A stretch of 64,000 bases of DNA from Ktedonobacter sp. SOSP1-85. GTDB lineage: Bacteria; Chloroflexota; Ktedonobacteria; Ktedonobacterales; Ktedonobacteraceae. Both the position numbers and the translations under genes were made by a program. Below, in pieces: positions 42,781-52,137 of the stretch (its first letter is position 1; the number at the start of each line of letters is the position of its first letter). The stretch covers positions 1,426,001 to 1,490,000 of the forward strand of contig NZ_BNJI01000002.1 of assembly GCF_016587415.1 (NCBI RefSeq), written 5' to 3'. Under the pieces are notes generated by a model. That model made no database searches. It was given only the letters and a program-made list of their open reading frames with translations, and was not told where the DNA came from.

Positions 42781-43903
42781 GCAAGTCAATTACTTTGCAA
42801 GAGCCGCAGGAACCAGCCGGTTCGTGTGGAATTGGGCACTTGCCGAGTGGAATCGGCAGTATGAGGCCGGAGAAAAACCCACTGCCTTGAAACTCAAGAA
42901 GCAATTCAACGAGATTCGGCGGGTCCAATTCCCCTGGACATGGGAGGTCACCAAAAACGCCTCAGATCAGCCCTTTCTCGATCTGGGAAAAGCCTTCACC
43001 GCGTTTTTTGAAGGGCGTGCCCGCCGTCCCCAGTTCAAGAGCAAGAAAACAAGCAAACCCTCCTTTTACCTTGCCAACGATCAATTCGCGTTGGGGGATC
43101 ATCGCATGTGGATCCCCAAGCTCGGATGGGTCAATCTGGCTGAGAAGCTGCGGTTTGTGGGCCGCGTGAAAGGGGCACGCATCACCAAAACAGCGGATTG
43201 GTGGTTTGTTTCCATCCAGGTTGAGATCCCTGATACCATCGCGGTGAAGAAACCAGCCGCCGTGGGAATTGATGTGGGGCTCAACCGCCTGGCCACCTTG
43301 AGTACAGGAGAGGAAGTCGAAAACCAAGCCTTCCTCAAAACCGCCCTCAAGAAGTTACGCCAGGCCAACAAACGGCTGCATCGCCGAAAACTGGGATCAA
43401 AGAATCGGGAGAAAGCGCGCCGACAGGTTGCCCGTCTGCATTATCGCATCACCTGCCTGCGCCAGGATGTCCTTCAGAAGCTCACAACCAGGCTGGCCGA
43501 CAGTTACGGGATCATCGGGGTGGAAGATCTCCACCTCAAGGGACTGCTCAAGAATCGCCGTCTCGCTCGCTCGTTCGCCGATGCCTCGCTGGGCACCCTC
43601 AGGCGTCTGCTCGAGGCAAAAGCGGCGCAACGTGGGGGACTGGTAATCAAGGTGGACCGTTTCTTTCCTTCCAGCAAGACCTGTCATTGCTGCGGTTGGA
43701 CGTGGGAAGCGATGAGGCTCAAGGATCGCATCTTTGTGTGTCAGAATCCTGCTTGCCCGTATGATCAGTTTCCGCAGGATCGAGATCACAACGCAGGTCA
43801 GAATGTGTTACGGGAAGCCCTTCGCTTGATCGGGCTCATTGATCAAGCCGTCTCCGGTACTGGCTCGGACGAAGACGCAAACTTGCCTGCGGACGCGGGG
43901 TAA
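42740..43903 (+). CDS. tnpB: TnpB of the IS607 element
   Basis: A 387-residue TnpB: N-terminal IRLHPTPEQVNYFARAAGT, RuvC-I GIDVGLNRLATLSTG, RuvC-II IIGVEDLHLKGLL, zinc ribbon CHCCGWTW and CQNPACPYD, RuvC-III DRDHNAGQNVLR. Catalytically complete. A predicted omega RNA would cover the 3' end and the downstream 100 bp (to about 44000). Only mobile unit in the window in which both recombinase and TnpB look intact. Confidence 0.93.
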   Translation: MIKTHKIRLHPTPEQVNYFARAAGTSRFVWNWALAEWNRQYEAGEKPTALKLKKQFNEIRRVQFPWTWEVTKNASDQPFLDLGKAFTAFFEGRARRPQFKSKKTSKPSFYLANDQFALGDHRMWIPKLGWVNLAEKLRFVGRVKGARITKTADWWFVSIQVEIPDTIAVKKPAAVGIDVGLNRLATLSTGEEVENQAFLKTALKKLRQANKRLHRRKLGSKNREKARRQVARLHYRITCLRQDVLQKLTTRLADSYGIIGVEDLHLKGLLKNRRLARSFADASLGTLRRLLEAKAAQRGGLVIKVDRFFPSSKTCHCCGWTWEAMRLKDRIFVCQNPACPYDQFPQDRDHNAGQNVLREALRLIGLIDQAVSGTGSDEDANLPADAG

Positions 43904-43961
43904 GACCAAAGGGCTTCGGCCCGGAGGCACCTACGGATGAAACAGGAACAACGAAATTCGG

Positions 43962-43989
43962 TGCAAACGTGTGCTTGCATACGTTTGCA
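43962..43989 (+). repeat. IS607 right-end hairpin
   Basis: tgcaaacgt and acgtttgca form a 9-bp stem 60 bp past tnpB. The duplicated host segment starts about 20 bp further on, so the element end lies between 43990 and 44008. Confidence 0.6.
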
Positions 43990-44008
43990 TAGGAAAATCG
44001 GAGCAGTA

Positions 44009-44305
44009 TTCGTATCTGTTCCAGTGTTGGCTTTGTCTTTCTGTCGTGCATTTCCTGATGTCCAATCTTGAATGCATTTTCTGTGCTAACATAGTAAGTG
44101 CAGATATGATGTCCTAAAGGGCATTCCTTTGGTATTCCTCAAGCAGTCGTGTGATTTCACTTTTATTGGTTTTGTTCATACCATCCCTCAATGAGATCAT
44201 CAGTCCAGAAACGTTGAGTCGCATTCTCTAAGTGGACAAGCATGCCTCGTGCTATGACACAGGACTCACTCTATCACAGAAGCAGTAGCCAGCAATACAA
44301 GTGAA
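44009..44305. repeat. 300-bp duplicated segment, copy 2
   Basis: Second copy of 32337-32632, same orientation. On the minus strand it holds the start of the HTH gene (MHDRKTKPTLEQIRI), cut after about 15 codons by the IS607 right end. Its small upstream frame has an extra base and is broken. It is the decayed copy. Beyond it, 44306-44445 shows nothing I recognise. Confidence 0.9.
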
Positions 44306-44445
44306 CATATTACAAACCCGATGATCGCGTACGTGAACGAAGGCTGTATGCTGCTCCCGACTCTTTCCCGGATGCGAATTTACCAAAATTTTGTATTGTA
44401 TAAATAGTGGAATGTTCGCTCAAATAAAGACCCTGTCGTGAACGA

Positions 44446-44770
44446 ATGCTTTCCCGCGCCACGGTGGAGCTGATGACCTCAGATTACCTCATCCTGAGCA
44501 GCGAGCAGGCCCGGGCATCTTTTTCGGGACGCATTCCAGTTGGGGGTTGGCATGGCGGTAGACATTCGGCGTAACGATATCTTCCATACTCCAGGCCGAT
44601 TCGGCTGGACTGGCGGTTTAGGCACGACGGCATACATTGTTCCTGCGGAGGGCATGATCGGTATCCTCTTCACTCAGCGCATGATGGATTCGCCGGAACC
44701 ACCGAAAGTCTTCTCTGACTTCTGGCCACTGTCGTATGGCGCAATGGAATGGGCAATGGGCAACGGATAG
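44446..44770 (+). pseudogene. beta-lactamase-family serine hydrolase, 3' remnant
   Basis: The 3' frame (44540-44770) reads HTPGRFGWTGGLGTTAYIVP then AEGMIGILFTQRMMDSPEPP, the C-terminal HxG region of class-C-like serine hydrolases. Upstream, ATVELMTSDYL is in a different frame, and a base is missing near 44550 where family members have WGLGMAV. The N-terminal SxxK part is absent. Confidence 0.8.
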
Positions 44771-44820
44771 CGTCTAGAGAAGAGGCAGATCACTTGTGTG
44801 GGCTGTGATCACACCACATT

Positions 44821-44886
44821 TACAGAGAACGTGGGGAGAAAGCTCCAGTCATTGATGCACGGGGCTTTCTCCCCACGTTCTCTGTA
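44821..44886. repeat. 23-bp perfect inverted repeat
   Basis: tacagagaacgtggggagaa with agc pairs exactly with gctttctccccacgttctct with gta, around 20 nt. No T-run follows. It separates the hydrolase relic from the WD40 gene and could be a bidirectional terminator or tiny MITE. Confidence 0.8.
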
Positions 44887-44978
44887 GCCCGCCACATCGA
44901 GGCATAGAAAATGCTATGATGTACCTGTGAATACGCAAGGTCATGAAGCGCTTCCGCTTCCTTCGAGGAGGAGATTGT

Positions 44979-46280
44979 GTGACGTCAAAAGCTACTTGCT
45001 TGTCCTGCCGACATTGCCCGTTAGAAATACTGCCCGAATCCGACGCAAAGATCACTTTCTACCGCTGTCCTACCTGTCATCGCCACTTTGCCCAACTCCC
45101 AGGTCGATCGCTCACCGAAAGATGGGGAGGATCTCTCAGCCTGGTCTTATACGGCACGATCTTCTCTCAAAAGCCCCAGGTAGATGCCCGGCGTATTGCC
45201 AGCATGTTCCGCAACCGAGAGAGCCGGGAGCAATTGACTCACATCGTTGCCGACATTCGACAAGAACTCGCATATCCGAGCCAGCCCGTTCGTGACATCC
45301 ATGGTCAATCCGCTTCCGAAGAGGATCTGAGAGCATTTTTAACCCTGGTCGCGGATCTCTTGACGGAGGAAGTGAAAGAAGATGCGGTCGTGCAGGCGCT
45401 CAAGGGGCATGCGAGTTGGGTGCGTTGCCTTGCCTTCCGTCCCGATGGGCAGATTCTTGCCAGTGGCAGTATCGATGGCTCCATCAAGCTTTGGGATCCT
45501 TCGCGCGGCCACTTGCTGCACACCCTCACGGGTCATGTCGGCGGCGTGTTCGCTCTCGCCTGGAGTCCGAGCGGAGGGCTTCTGGTCAGTGGTGGACAGG
45601 ACAGCGCGATCAAACTTTGGGATCCTCAGAGCGGGAAACTCTTGCGCCCTCTTGAAGGCCATGGCAATGCAGTGCGCTCTCTTGCGCTCAGCACTGACGG
45701 ACAAACCCTTGTCAGCGCGAGCACCGACCAGACTGTCAGACTCTGGGACCTGCAGACTGGACGGCTTCTGCTGCCCTTCATCGACCATCCAAGCCCTCTT
45801 TACAGCGTTGCTATGAGTCCCAATCACCAGATCATTGCGAGTGGAGACGAGGTCGGCGTGATCCGCTTATGGCACGCTCGCACTCGAAAACTCCTTCGTA
45901 CTCTCAGAGGCCACAGTGGGAAAGTGTTGTCTTTGACCATGGTGGAGGACGGGCAATTTCCCATCAACTCAACGATGCTGCTGAGTGGGAGTGCAGATAG
46001 GACCATGAAATGGTGGGGGGCCGACGAGGGGAGGCTCATTTCCACTTTCACGGGTCACGCCGGGCCTGTCCGTTCAGTCGCGTTTCATCCTGCATGGCAA
46101 ACGGTCATCAGTAGTAGCGAAGACAAAACCATCAAGGAATGGAATCTTTACGGCTCTCAAGAAACTATTCGCACCTTGCCGGGCCATGCAGGTCCTGTCT
46201 ACAGCCTTGCCATCAGTCCCGATAGTCGGTTCATTGCCAGCGGCAGTCTGTCAATTAAGATTTGGGGGAAAAAACGTTGA
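44979..46280 (+). CDS. WD40-repeat protein with an N-terminal zinc ribbon
   Basis: About 433 residues. N-terminal CLSCRHCPLE and CPTCHRHFAQ form a zinc ribbon, a helical linker follows (to about 140), then seven WD40 repeats (LKGHASWVRCLAFRPDGQIL, LEGHGNAVRSLALSTDGQTL, LPGHAGPVYSLAISPDSRFI) making one propeller. GTG 44979 is preferred because gaggaggaga lies 6 bp upstream; ATG 44943 is the alternative. Presumably a protein-interaction scaffold. No partner gene adjacent. Confidence 0.88.
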   Translation: MTSKATCLSCRHCPLEILPESDAKITFYRCPTCHRHFAQLPGRSLTERWGGSLSLVLYGTIFSQKPQVDARRIASMFRNRESREQLTHIVADIRQELAYPSQPVRDIHGQSASEEDLRAFLTLVADLLTEEVKEDAVVQALKGHASWVRCLAFRPDGQILASGSIDGSIKLWDPSRGHLLHTLTGHVGGVFALAWSPSGGLLVSGGQDSAIKLWDPQSGKLLRPLEGHGNAVRSLALSTDGQTLVSASTDQTVRLWDLQTGRLLLPFIDHPSPLYSVAMSPNHQIIASGDEVGVIRLWHARTRKLLRTLRGHSGKVLSLTMVEDGQFPINSTMLLSGSADRTMKWWGADEGRLISTFTGHAGPVRSVAFHPAWQTVISSSEDKTIKEWNLYGSQETIRTLPGHAGPVYSLAISPDSRFIASGSLSIKIWGKKR

Positions 46281-46415
46281 TCCTTGATCATTCAGGCTGC
46301 TCTCGAATTCCTTGACACTCCCCCGGATAAATCACGGGGGATTCTTCTCTCATCCAGGTTGCTTGCAGCGTCGCATTGCTGAGACGTTGTAGAGGCCATC
46401 CTGTCCAGAAGCGTT

Positions 46416-47543
46416 TCATGCACTCACAGGTGCATCAGTTCCCGTATGCCCTACGGTACTGAGCGCTTTTTGCAAAATGTTCAACGCCGCATTCTGATCC
46501 CTGTCTAAGACCACTCCACAGGCAGTACAGATATGGGTACGCACGCTCAAGCTCTTTTTGACCAGCGTGCCACAGACTGAACAGTTCTGACTGGTGAACT
46601 GTGGCGAGACGGCGATGACAGGGACGTGATGCAAGGCAGCATAGTAGTTGACCCAAGCCAGAAACCGACCCCATCCGGCATCGCTGATGCTCTTAGAGAG
46701 ATGCCGGTTCCTCACCATATTGCGGATCTGCAGGTCTTCAAAGGCAATCAGGTCGTGAGACGAGACGAGCGCATTCGCCTGCTTTCTGGCGAAATCTTCA
46801 CGCTGCCTTTGGACTTTTAAATGGGCTTTGGCGACGGCTTGACGAGCTTTCTTCCGGTTGGCTGATTGCTTCTGTTTCTTGGAGAGGCGATGTTGCAACC
46901 GCTTGAGGCGCTTTTCCGCCTTTCGGTAGTGGCGTGGATTCTCGACGGCTTGCCCTTCAGAGTCAGTGTAGAAGGCTTTCAAACCAACATCGATGCCAAT
47001 CTGTTTGTCCGTAGGAAGATGATCAATCTGCCTCTCTGCCTGCACACAAAATTGCGCATAGTAGCCATCTGCACGTCTGACAAGACGCACACGTTTGATG
47101 TGCTTCACAGGGAAGGTTTCAATATCTCGCGTGCCAACCAGGCGAAGACGACCGATGCCACAGCCATCAGTGAAGGTGATATGCCTCCCGTCAGGCTCAA
47201 GCTTCCATCCTGTTGCTTTATACTCCACAGAACGGTTATGTTTCTGAAAACGGGGATATCCCTTCTTTCCTGGTTTCCTCTGGTTGCACTTGTCATAAAA
47301 GCGAGCAATAGCAGACCATGCTCGGTCAGCACTGGCTTGACGTGCCTGGGAATTGAGAGAGGAAGCAAAGGGGAATGCTTTGGCAAGGACGGCGCAATAG
47401 CATTGCAAGTCATTTTTGGTGGCATGTTCATCCATCCACAAACGCAAACACTTGTTACGAATGAACTGGACAATGCGAATGGCTTCATCAATCGCCGCGT
47501 ATTGTGCTTTCGTGCCATCCAGCTTATATTCATATATCAGCAT
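46416..47543 (-). CDS. tnpB: TnpB, RNA-guided endonuclease family
   Basis: A 375-residue TnpB from ATG 47543 (aaaaggagc upstream; the longer frame from 47588 lacks this). RuvC-I GIDVGLKAFYTDSEG, RuvC-II LIAFEDLQIRNM, zinc ribbon CSVCGTLVKK and CTACGVV, RuvC-III LDRDQNAALNIL. Complete. Divergent from the RHH gene, which may repress it. Confidence 0.92.
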   Translation of the reverse strand: MLIYEYKLDGTKAQYAAIDEAIRIVQFIRNKCLRLWMDEHATKNDLQCYCAVLAKAFPFASSLNSQARQASADRAWSAIARFYDKCNQRKPGKKGYPRFQKHNRSVEYKATGWKLEPDGRHITFTDGCGIGRLRLVGTRDIETFPVKHIKRVRLVRRADGYYAQFCVQAERQIDHLPTDKQIGIDVGLKAFYTDSEGQAVENPRHYRKAEKRLKRLQHRLSKKQKQSANRKKARQAVAKAHLKVQRQREDFARKQANALVSSHDLIAFEDLQIRNMVRNRHLSKSISDAGWGRFLAWVNYYAALHHVPVIAVSPQFTSQNCSVCGTLVKKSLSVRTHICTACGVVLDRDQNAALNILQKALSTVGHTGTDAPVSA

Positions 47544-47579
47544 TGCGCCCTTGCTCCTTTTCTCTTTATATGCTAGAGT

Positions 47580-47600
47580 ATACAGCATATATTGCTGTAT
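47580..47600. promoter_or_regulatory. palindromic operator between tnpB and RHH gene
   Basis: atacagca and tgctgtat are perfect 8-bp arms around tatat. It lies 18 bp before the RHH ATG and 37 bp before the tnpB start, so one bound dimer could control both directions. Confidence 0.6.
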
Positions 47601-47617
47601 GTCAAATGAGGGAGAAC

Positions 47618-47809
47618 ATGAAACGAACCAATTTGTATTTAACAGAGAAGCAAATGGAACGCCTTCGTCAGCGTTCCGAACAAGAAGGGGTGGCTATAGC
47701 GGAATTAGTACGACGTGCGGTGGATAGTTTTTTAGCATGGGATGACCCAACCTATCGACCCATGCCTCCTACACCCCAAACAGGGAAGAGCCATTCATCC
47801 CCCGGATAA
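47618..47809 (+). CDS. small ribbon-helix-helix protein linked to tnpB
   Basis: A 63-residue protein: MKRTNLYLTEKQMERLRQRS, then EQEGVAIAELVRRAVDSFLA has the strand-helix-helix pattern of CopG/Arc repressors, and the tail WDDPTYRPMPPTPQTGK is conserved in the relic at 7948. gggagaac precedes the ATG. The stop lies in the terminal hairpin. Likely an autorepressor that also limits tnpB expression (inference). Confidence 0.75.
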   Translation: MKRTNLYLTEKQMERLRQRSEQEGVAIAELVRRAVDSFLAWDDPTYRPMPPTPQTGKSHSSPG

Positions 47810-48000
47810 ATCACGGGGGCTTTCTGGCTCGCTCTCTGTAAACAGCATCTCGTTTGGGCAATGATGCGGTCAAGATGCGTTGGAAAGGAGGGAAACACCC
47901 AGATTCTCGCCTGACACCATATGGTACCTGCAACGAAGCACATACTGTCTACAGGTGCATAGGATGTATTCCTGTAGAGGAACCAAAGGAGGGATTCTTT

Positions 48001-50553
48001 ATGCTACGGCACATTGCTGTCATTCGTCGCGTGATTCCCGTACTGGCTATACTCATCTGTTGTGCTCTCTTCTTACCGCTCCCCTTCTTTTCCCATCCGG
48101 ATGTAGCGCATGCTTCCTCCAATGGATTGGGTCAGAAGCCATATATGGGTTGGAGTAGCTGGAGCCTGGAGTCAACGAATTATAGCGGCTACAATACCCC
48201 CTGGCTCACTGCCGATCACGTCAAATCCCAGGCCGATGTGTTGCATCAGCAACTCCAACCACATGGCTACCAGTACATAAACATCGACGCGGGTTGGTGG
48301 ATGGATTCGAACTGGAAGGCTACGTTTGATGGTTATGGGCGGCCTTCCCCTTATCCTGGCCGGTTCCCTGCCGGCATCAGCGACGTAGCGAACTATGTCC
48401 ACAATTATGGGTTAAAGTTGGGAATCTACTACGTTGCCGGCCTCGACCAGACCGTCTACAACCAGAATTATCCTATCTACGGCACCAGTTGCCACGCCCA
48501 GGATATCGCGATCAAGCCGTTACAGATGACGAACGGTTGGCGAGGAAACTATGCCATTGACTATAGCAATAGCTGCGCGCAGGCCTATATCAACTCCATC
48601 GCGAATCAGTTCGCCTCCTGGGGGGTGGATTTCCTCAAACTCGATGGGGTAACCCCTGGTTCTGGCATCTATGATCTGAGCACCGATAACCGGCCCGATG
48701 TGCAGGCGTGGTCACAGGCCCTGGCGCAGAGTGGACGTTCGATCTGGTTTGAGCTCTCCTGGGCCCTGGATCATCGCTATATCAGTTTCTGGCAGCAGCA
48801 GGCCAATGGTTGGCGCATTGACACTGACGTCGAATGCTATTGTGGGACATTGGTGACGTGGGATAACTCGGTCAAAGCACGCTTCAATGATGTCGTTCCC
48901 TGGACGCAGAACGCTGGTCCGGGTGGGTGGAATGACCTTGACTCCCTTGACGTTGGCAGCGCAACACTGGATGGGATTTCCCAGGACGAGCGTCAAAGTT
49001 ATATGACGCTGTGGGCAATCGAGGCGGCCCCGCTTTTCTCCGGCGATGATCTCACCAAGCTGGACAGCTATGGACTCTCGTTATTGACGAATGATGAAGT
49101 CATTGCAGTTGATCAATCCGGTCATCCTGCCCGTCCGCTCTCACAGCTCAACAACCAGCAAGTATGGTACGCAGACAATGGCGATGGCACCTATACAGTG
49201 GCACTCTTCAATCTGGATAGTGAGAACGCCCCCGTCACGGTGAACTGGAGTGATCTCGGGATAAGTGGCGCCCCTATGGTGCGTGACCTCTGGAGCCATA
49301 CAAACCTGGGCGCGATAGCCGATCATTTTAGTGCTTCCTTAAACGGCCATGCTTCACGCCTGTTGAAGGTGACACCAGCAGGCGGAAACGCGGGCAAGAT
49401 CTACGAAGCCGAAGCGCTTGCAAATACGCTCACTGGCAGCGCCTCTGTCGTCTCCTGCACGGCCTGTTCTGGCGGTCAAAAGATCGGCAACATTGGTAAT
49501 GGCGCCTCCCTTACCTTCAACAGCATTTCCGTTAGTGCCAGTGGGACCTACCCCGTGACCATTTCGTATGTAGACGGAGATGCCGGGCGTTCAATGCAGC
49601 TCAGTGTCAATGGCGGCTCCGCAACCACGCAGAACTTCCATGGGACCAACGATAATAACTGGAATGCCGTACAGACTACCACAATTTTGGTGAACCTGAA
49701 TGCGGGGAACAACACGATCCAGTTCTCCTCGCCATCCTCAGGCTGGAGTCCTGATCTCGATCGACTCATTGTCGGCAGCCTGATACCCGCTTCATATGAA
49801 GCCGAAGTCGCGGGTAATACACTGACTGGAAGCGCCTCCATCGTCTCTTGCTCGGCGTGCTCTGGTGGTCAGAAGGTCGGCAACATTGGCAACGGCGCCT
49901 CTCTCACCTTTAACAACGTCCAGGCCAGCACAACCGGCAGGACCACGTTGACCATCGCTTACATCGATGGCGATAGCGGACGTTCGGCGCAAATAAGCAT
50001 TAATGGGGGTTCCCCCCTCACCATCAATTTCCACGGCACCAACAACAACAACTGGAACACAGTTCAGACACTGACGATGACCATAAGTTTGAATGCGGGA
50101 AGCAACACCGTCAAACTCTACTCGGGTTCCAACTGGGCTCCGGACATCGACCGTGTCACGTTGGGCGGCAACAACACCACCGAGGCTGAGGCCGTGGGCA
50201 ATACGCTGACTGGGAGCGCCTCCATCGTCTCCTGCTCGGCGTGCTCTGGTGGTCAGAAGGTCGGCAACATTGGTAACGGAGCCTCTCTCTCGTTCAATCA
50301 AGTGCTGGTCAGCAATACAGGGAGTTATACTTTAACAATCCAGTATATCGATGGTGATAGCGGGCGTTCAGTCCAATTAAGTGTCAACGGTGGAGCGGCA
50401 AGTACGCTCACTTTCCATGGCACCAATGATAATAACTGGAACGCGGTGCAAACAACCAGTGTCGTGGTGAATTTCAATGCGGGCTACAATAGCATTCAAT
50501 TCTCTAGCGGCTCTGGCTGGGCACCGGATATCGATTGTATTAGCATCAGCTAG
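48001..50553 (+). CDS. secreted GH27 enzyme with three carbohydrate-binding repeats
   Basis: An 850-residue exported protein. A signal peptide (residues 1-38; LAILICCALFLPL to DVAHAS) is followed by a GH27 alpha-galactosidase-type barrel (about 44-375: GQKPYMGWSSWSLES, YINIDAGWW, nucleophile in DFLKLDGVTP near 213, acid/base in GWRIDTDVECY near 275) and its beta-sandwich. Three CBM35/CBM6-like modules follow at about 465-595, 598-722 and 726-850, each with LTGSASxVSC and CSGGQKxGNIGNGASL. Strong aaaggaggg before ATG 48001. Acts on galactosyl or related polysaccharides outside the cell. Confidence 0.92.
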   Translation: MLRHIAVIRRVIPVLAILICCALFLPLPFFSHPDVAHASSNGLGQKPYMGWSSWSLESTNYSGYNTPWLTADHVKSQADVLHQQLQPHGYQYINIDAGWWMDSNWKATFDGYGRPSPYPGRFPAGISDVANYVHNYGLKLGIYYVAGLDQTVYNQNYPIYGTSCHAQDIAIKPLQMTNGWRGNYAIDYSNSCAQAYINSIANQFASWGVDFLKLDGVTPGSGIYDLSTDNRPDVQAWSQALAQSGRSIWFELSWALDHRYISFWQQQANGWRIDTDVECYCGTLVTWDNSVKARFNDVVPWTQNAGPGGWNDLDSLDVGSATLDGISQDERQSYMTLWAIEAAPLFSGDDLTKLDSYGLSLLTNDEVIAVDQSGHPARPLSQLNNQQVWYADNGDGTYTVALFNLDSENAPVTVNWSDLGISGAPMVRDLWSHTNLGAIADHFSASLNGHASRLLKVTPAGGNAGKIYEAEALANTLTGSASVVSCTACSGGQKIGNIGNGASLTFNSISVSASGTYPVTISYVDGDAGRSMQLSVNGGSATTQNFHGTNDNNWNAVQTTTILVNLNAGNNTIQFSSPSSGWSPDLDRLIVGSLIPASYEAEVAGNTLTGSASIVSCSACSGGQKVGNIGNGASLTFNNVQASTTGRTTLTIAYIDGDSGRSAQISINGGSPLTINFHGTNNNNWNTVQTLTMTISLNAGSNTVKLYSGSNWAPDIDRVTLGGNNTTEAEAVGNTLTGSASIVSCSACSGGQKVGNIGNGASLSFNQVLVSNTGSYTLTIQYIDGDSGRSVQLSVNGGAASTLTFHGTNDNNWNAVQTTSVVVNFNAGYNSIQFSSGSGWAPDIDCISIS

Positions 50554-50561
50554 CTCTTTGT

Positions 50562-50592
50562 ATCCCGGCTCTCACGAGCCGGGATTTCTTTG
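50562..50592 (+). terminator. intrinsic terminator of the GH27 gene
   Basis: Stem atcccggct / agccgggat with a 6-nt loop, followed by ttcttt, begins 8 bp after the stop. Confidence 0.85.
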
Positions 50593-50723
50593 AAACAATC
50601 CCACGAAGAACAGGCATGTACGCGTATATTAAATTGAGCAACAAAATAAGTAATATTGCTTCTCATATTATGTATTGATTCTCCTGTATTTATATCCTGT
50701 TAGTAGGCAAGTAGTATAAGCAT

Positions 50724-51584
50724 GTGGCATTGATCCAGCGTGGTACGGAGATTGGTGCATCGAAACTCTGGTATGACAAAGCCAAGAAGCAGTTTTACCT
50801 CCTTGTCTCCCTGGAAGTGGAGACGGCTGATCCTACCCCAGAAACACACAAGCAGGTCGTTGGTGTGGATGTGGGGATGCGATACCTTGCCGTCACGGCG
50901 ACGATGCAAGGCGATTGCACCTTCCATGCTGACCCCTCCATTGTTGCTAGATCCCATCACTCTGCACGACTGAGAAAGCGTCTGCAAAAGAAAGGCACTC
51001 GTTCTGCAACGAGAAGGCTCGTTGCCATCAGTGGACGAGAGAGACGGTTGAAAGCAAACGCCAATCATGTCGTGAGTAAACGGATTGTGAAGCAATATCC
51101 TCAAAGCTTGATTGGACTGGAGCATCTGACAGACATTCGCGAGCAGACCACACGACGGAAAGGCAAGCGAGCCAGTGCCAAACAGCGCAAAGCCAATCGT
51201 GCCTTTTCCAAATGGTCCTTTGCAGAGTTGCACAGTATGATCGCTTATAAAGCGCTCTTGCATCGAAGTATGGCGATCAAGGTGGATGCCAACTACACCT
51301 CGCAGGCCTGCCCCAAATGTGGGTATACCTGCAAAGAGAATCGTCCTCACAAGGGCTTGCTCTTTGTCTGTCAGAATTGTCAGTACACGCTCCATGCCGA
51401 TCTGGTTGGTGCAAGAAACATTGCGATGCGAACGCTTCTTATCCGGCAAGACTGGATAGGAACGGGCCTCTTGTCAGTACGCCCTGATGTGTCGGACGAT
51501 GAAGCCAAAGCAGCACGCCTGAAAAGGTATGCTGAATTGCGGTGGAGTTCAGACACAACTCCAAGCCCTCGGCTTTCGCCGTAG
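50724..51584 (+). pseudogene. TnpB lacking its N-terminal third
   Basis: The frame begins abruptly (ALIQRGTEIGASKLWYD) at the point equivalent to residue 152 of the TnpB at 19983 and then follows it closely: GVDVGMRYLAVTA, LIGLEHLTDIRE, CPKCGYTCKENRP, CQNCQYT, LHADLVGARNI. Catalytic motifs remain but the N-terminal guide/target-binding lobe is missing. The right-end hairpin (ccctcggctttcgccgtaggg) is at 51562-51582. Confidence 0.85.
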
Positions 51585-51724
51585 GGTACTGACAGAATGC
51601 TTTTGCAGACATTGGGAGGTGGCATCAATCATTCAGAGCGCAATGACAGATAGAGCGGTTGGAGAGTATCTTTTTTGCCACTCTAACTCAATCTTTTCTG
51701 CGCTTATCGAAACGCGCCGTAAAA

Positions 51725-51891
51725 CCCCTGGCTTTAGCCCTGTCTCTTACCCACATCTTTTTGGAGGGGCTTCACAAGCCCATCGCTATACATGTGTTTG
51801 TGAAACGCTCAACAGGGGGAGTTGGCCTCCTGTGCTGTTCCACAAAATCTAATTGTTAAATGTGGGTAAAAGACAGGGCTTTAGCCAGGGG
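51725..51891. repeat. 32-bp inverted repeats flanking 103 bp
   Basis: 51725-51756 (starting cccctggctttagccctg) and 51860-51891 (ending cagggctttagccagggg) are complementary at 29 of 32 positions. The unit is MITE-sized, or two IS605-type ends facing each other. No coding content. Confidence 0.65.
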
Positions 51892-51953
51892 GATAGAAGG
51901 CGCGTTCCTTGTTGGGTAGATAGGGTGGCGAGAGAACGCAGACGCTTTTCTTT

Positions 51954-51984
51954 CATGTATGCAAAGTGATACAATGCATACATG
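51954..51984 (+). promoter_or_regulatory. palindrome overlapping the RHH start codon
   Basis: catgtatgca and tgcatacatg are perfect 10-bp arms 11 bp apart. The right arm ends with the ATG of the small gene. Position and symmetry suit autorepression of the small gene and the downstream tnpB. Confidence 0.6.
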
Positions 51985-52137
51985 GAAGAAAAGCAAACAG
52001 TTACCATACGCATTCTCAAACAAACGCATACGCTCTTGAAGGTGATCGCGGCATTGTCGCAAGAAAGTATGCAACAGACATTGCATCGCCTTGTTGAGCA
52101 GGAGTACAAGCGATTGCAAGGGAAAAAGGATGCTTAA
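51982..52137 (+). CDS. 51-residue RHH-like protein coupled to tnpB
   Basis: A short gene, MEEKQTVTIRILKQTHTLLK, VIAALSQESMQQTLHRLVEQ, EYKRLQGKKDA. A beta strand followed by two helices fits a MetJ/Arc ribbon-helix-helix DNA-binding protein. Its stop (52135-52137) overlaps the tnpB start (ATG 52130), so the two are translated together. Its own start lies in a palindrome. A possible repressor of the TnpB cassette. Confidence 0.7.
   Translation: MEEKQTVTIRILKQTHTLLKVIAALSQESMQQTLHRLVEQEYKRLQGKKDA

Larger units (their letters stand above)
46320..47819 (-). mobile_element. TnpB-RHH element
   Basis: The same 21-bp hairpin sequence, cccccggataaatcacgggg plus g, stands at both edges (46320-46340 and 47799-47819) in the same orientation. 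Between them are tnpB (minus) and a small ribbon-helix-helix gene (plus) with a palindromic operator between. A truncated relative lies at 7948-8034. No tnpA is present. Confidence 0.7.

Noticed and set aside
46320..47819. Identical 21-bp sequences at both edges read as a target duplication
   Set aside because: They are hairpin-forming ends typical of IS605-type elements, which make no target duplications, and a third copy lies at 8014-8034.
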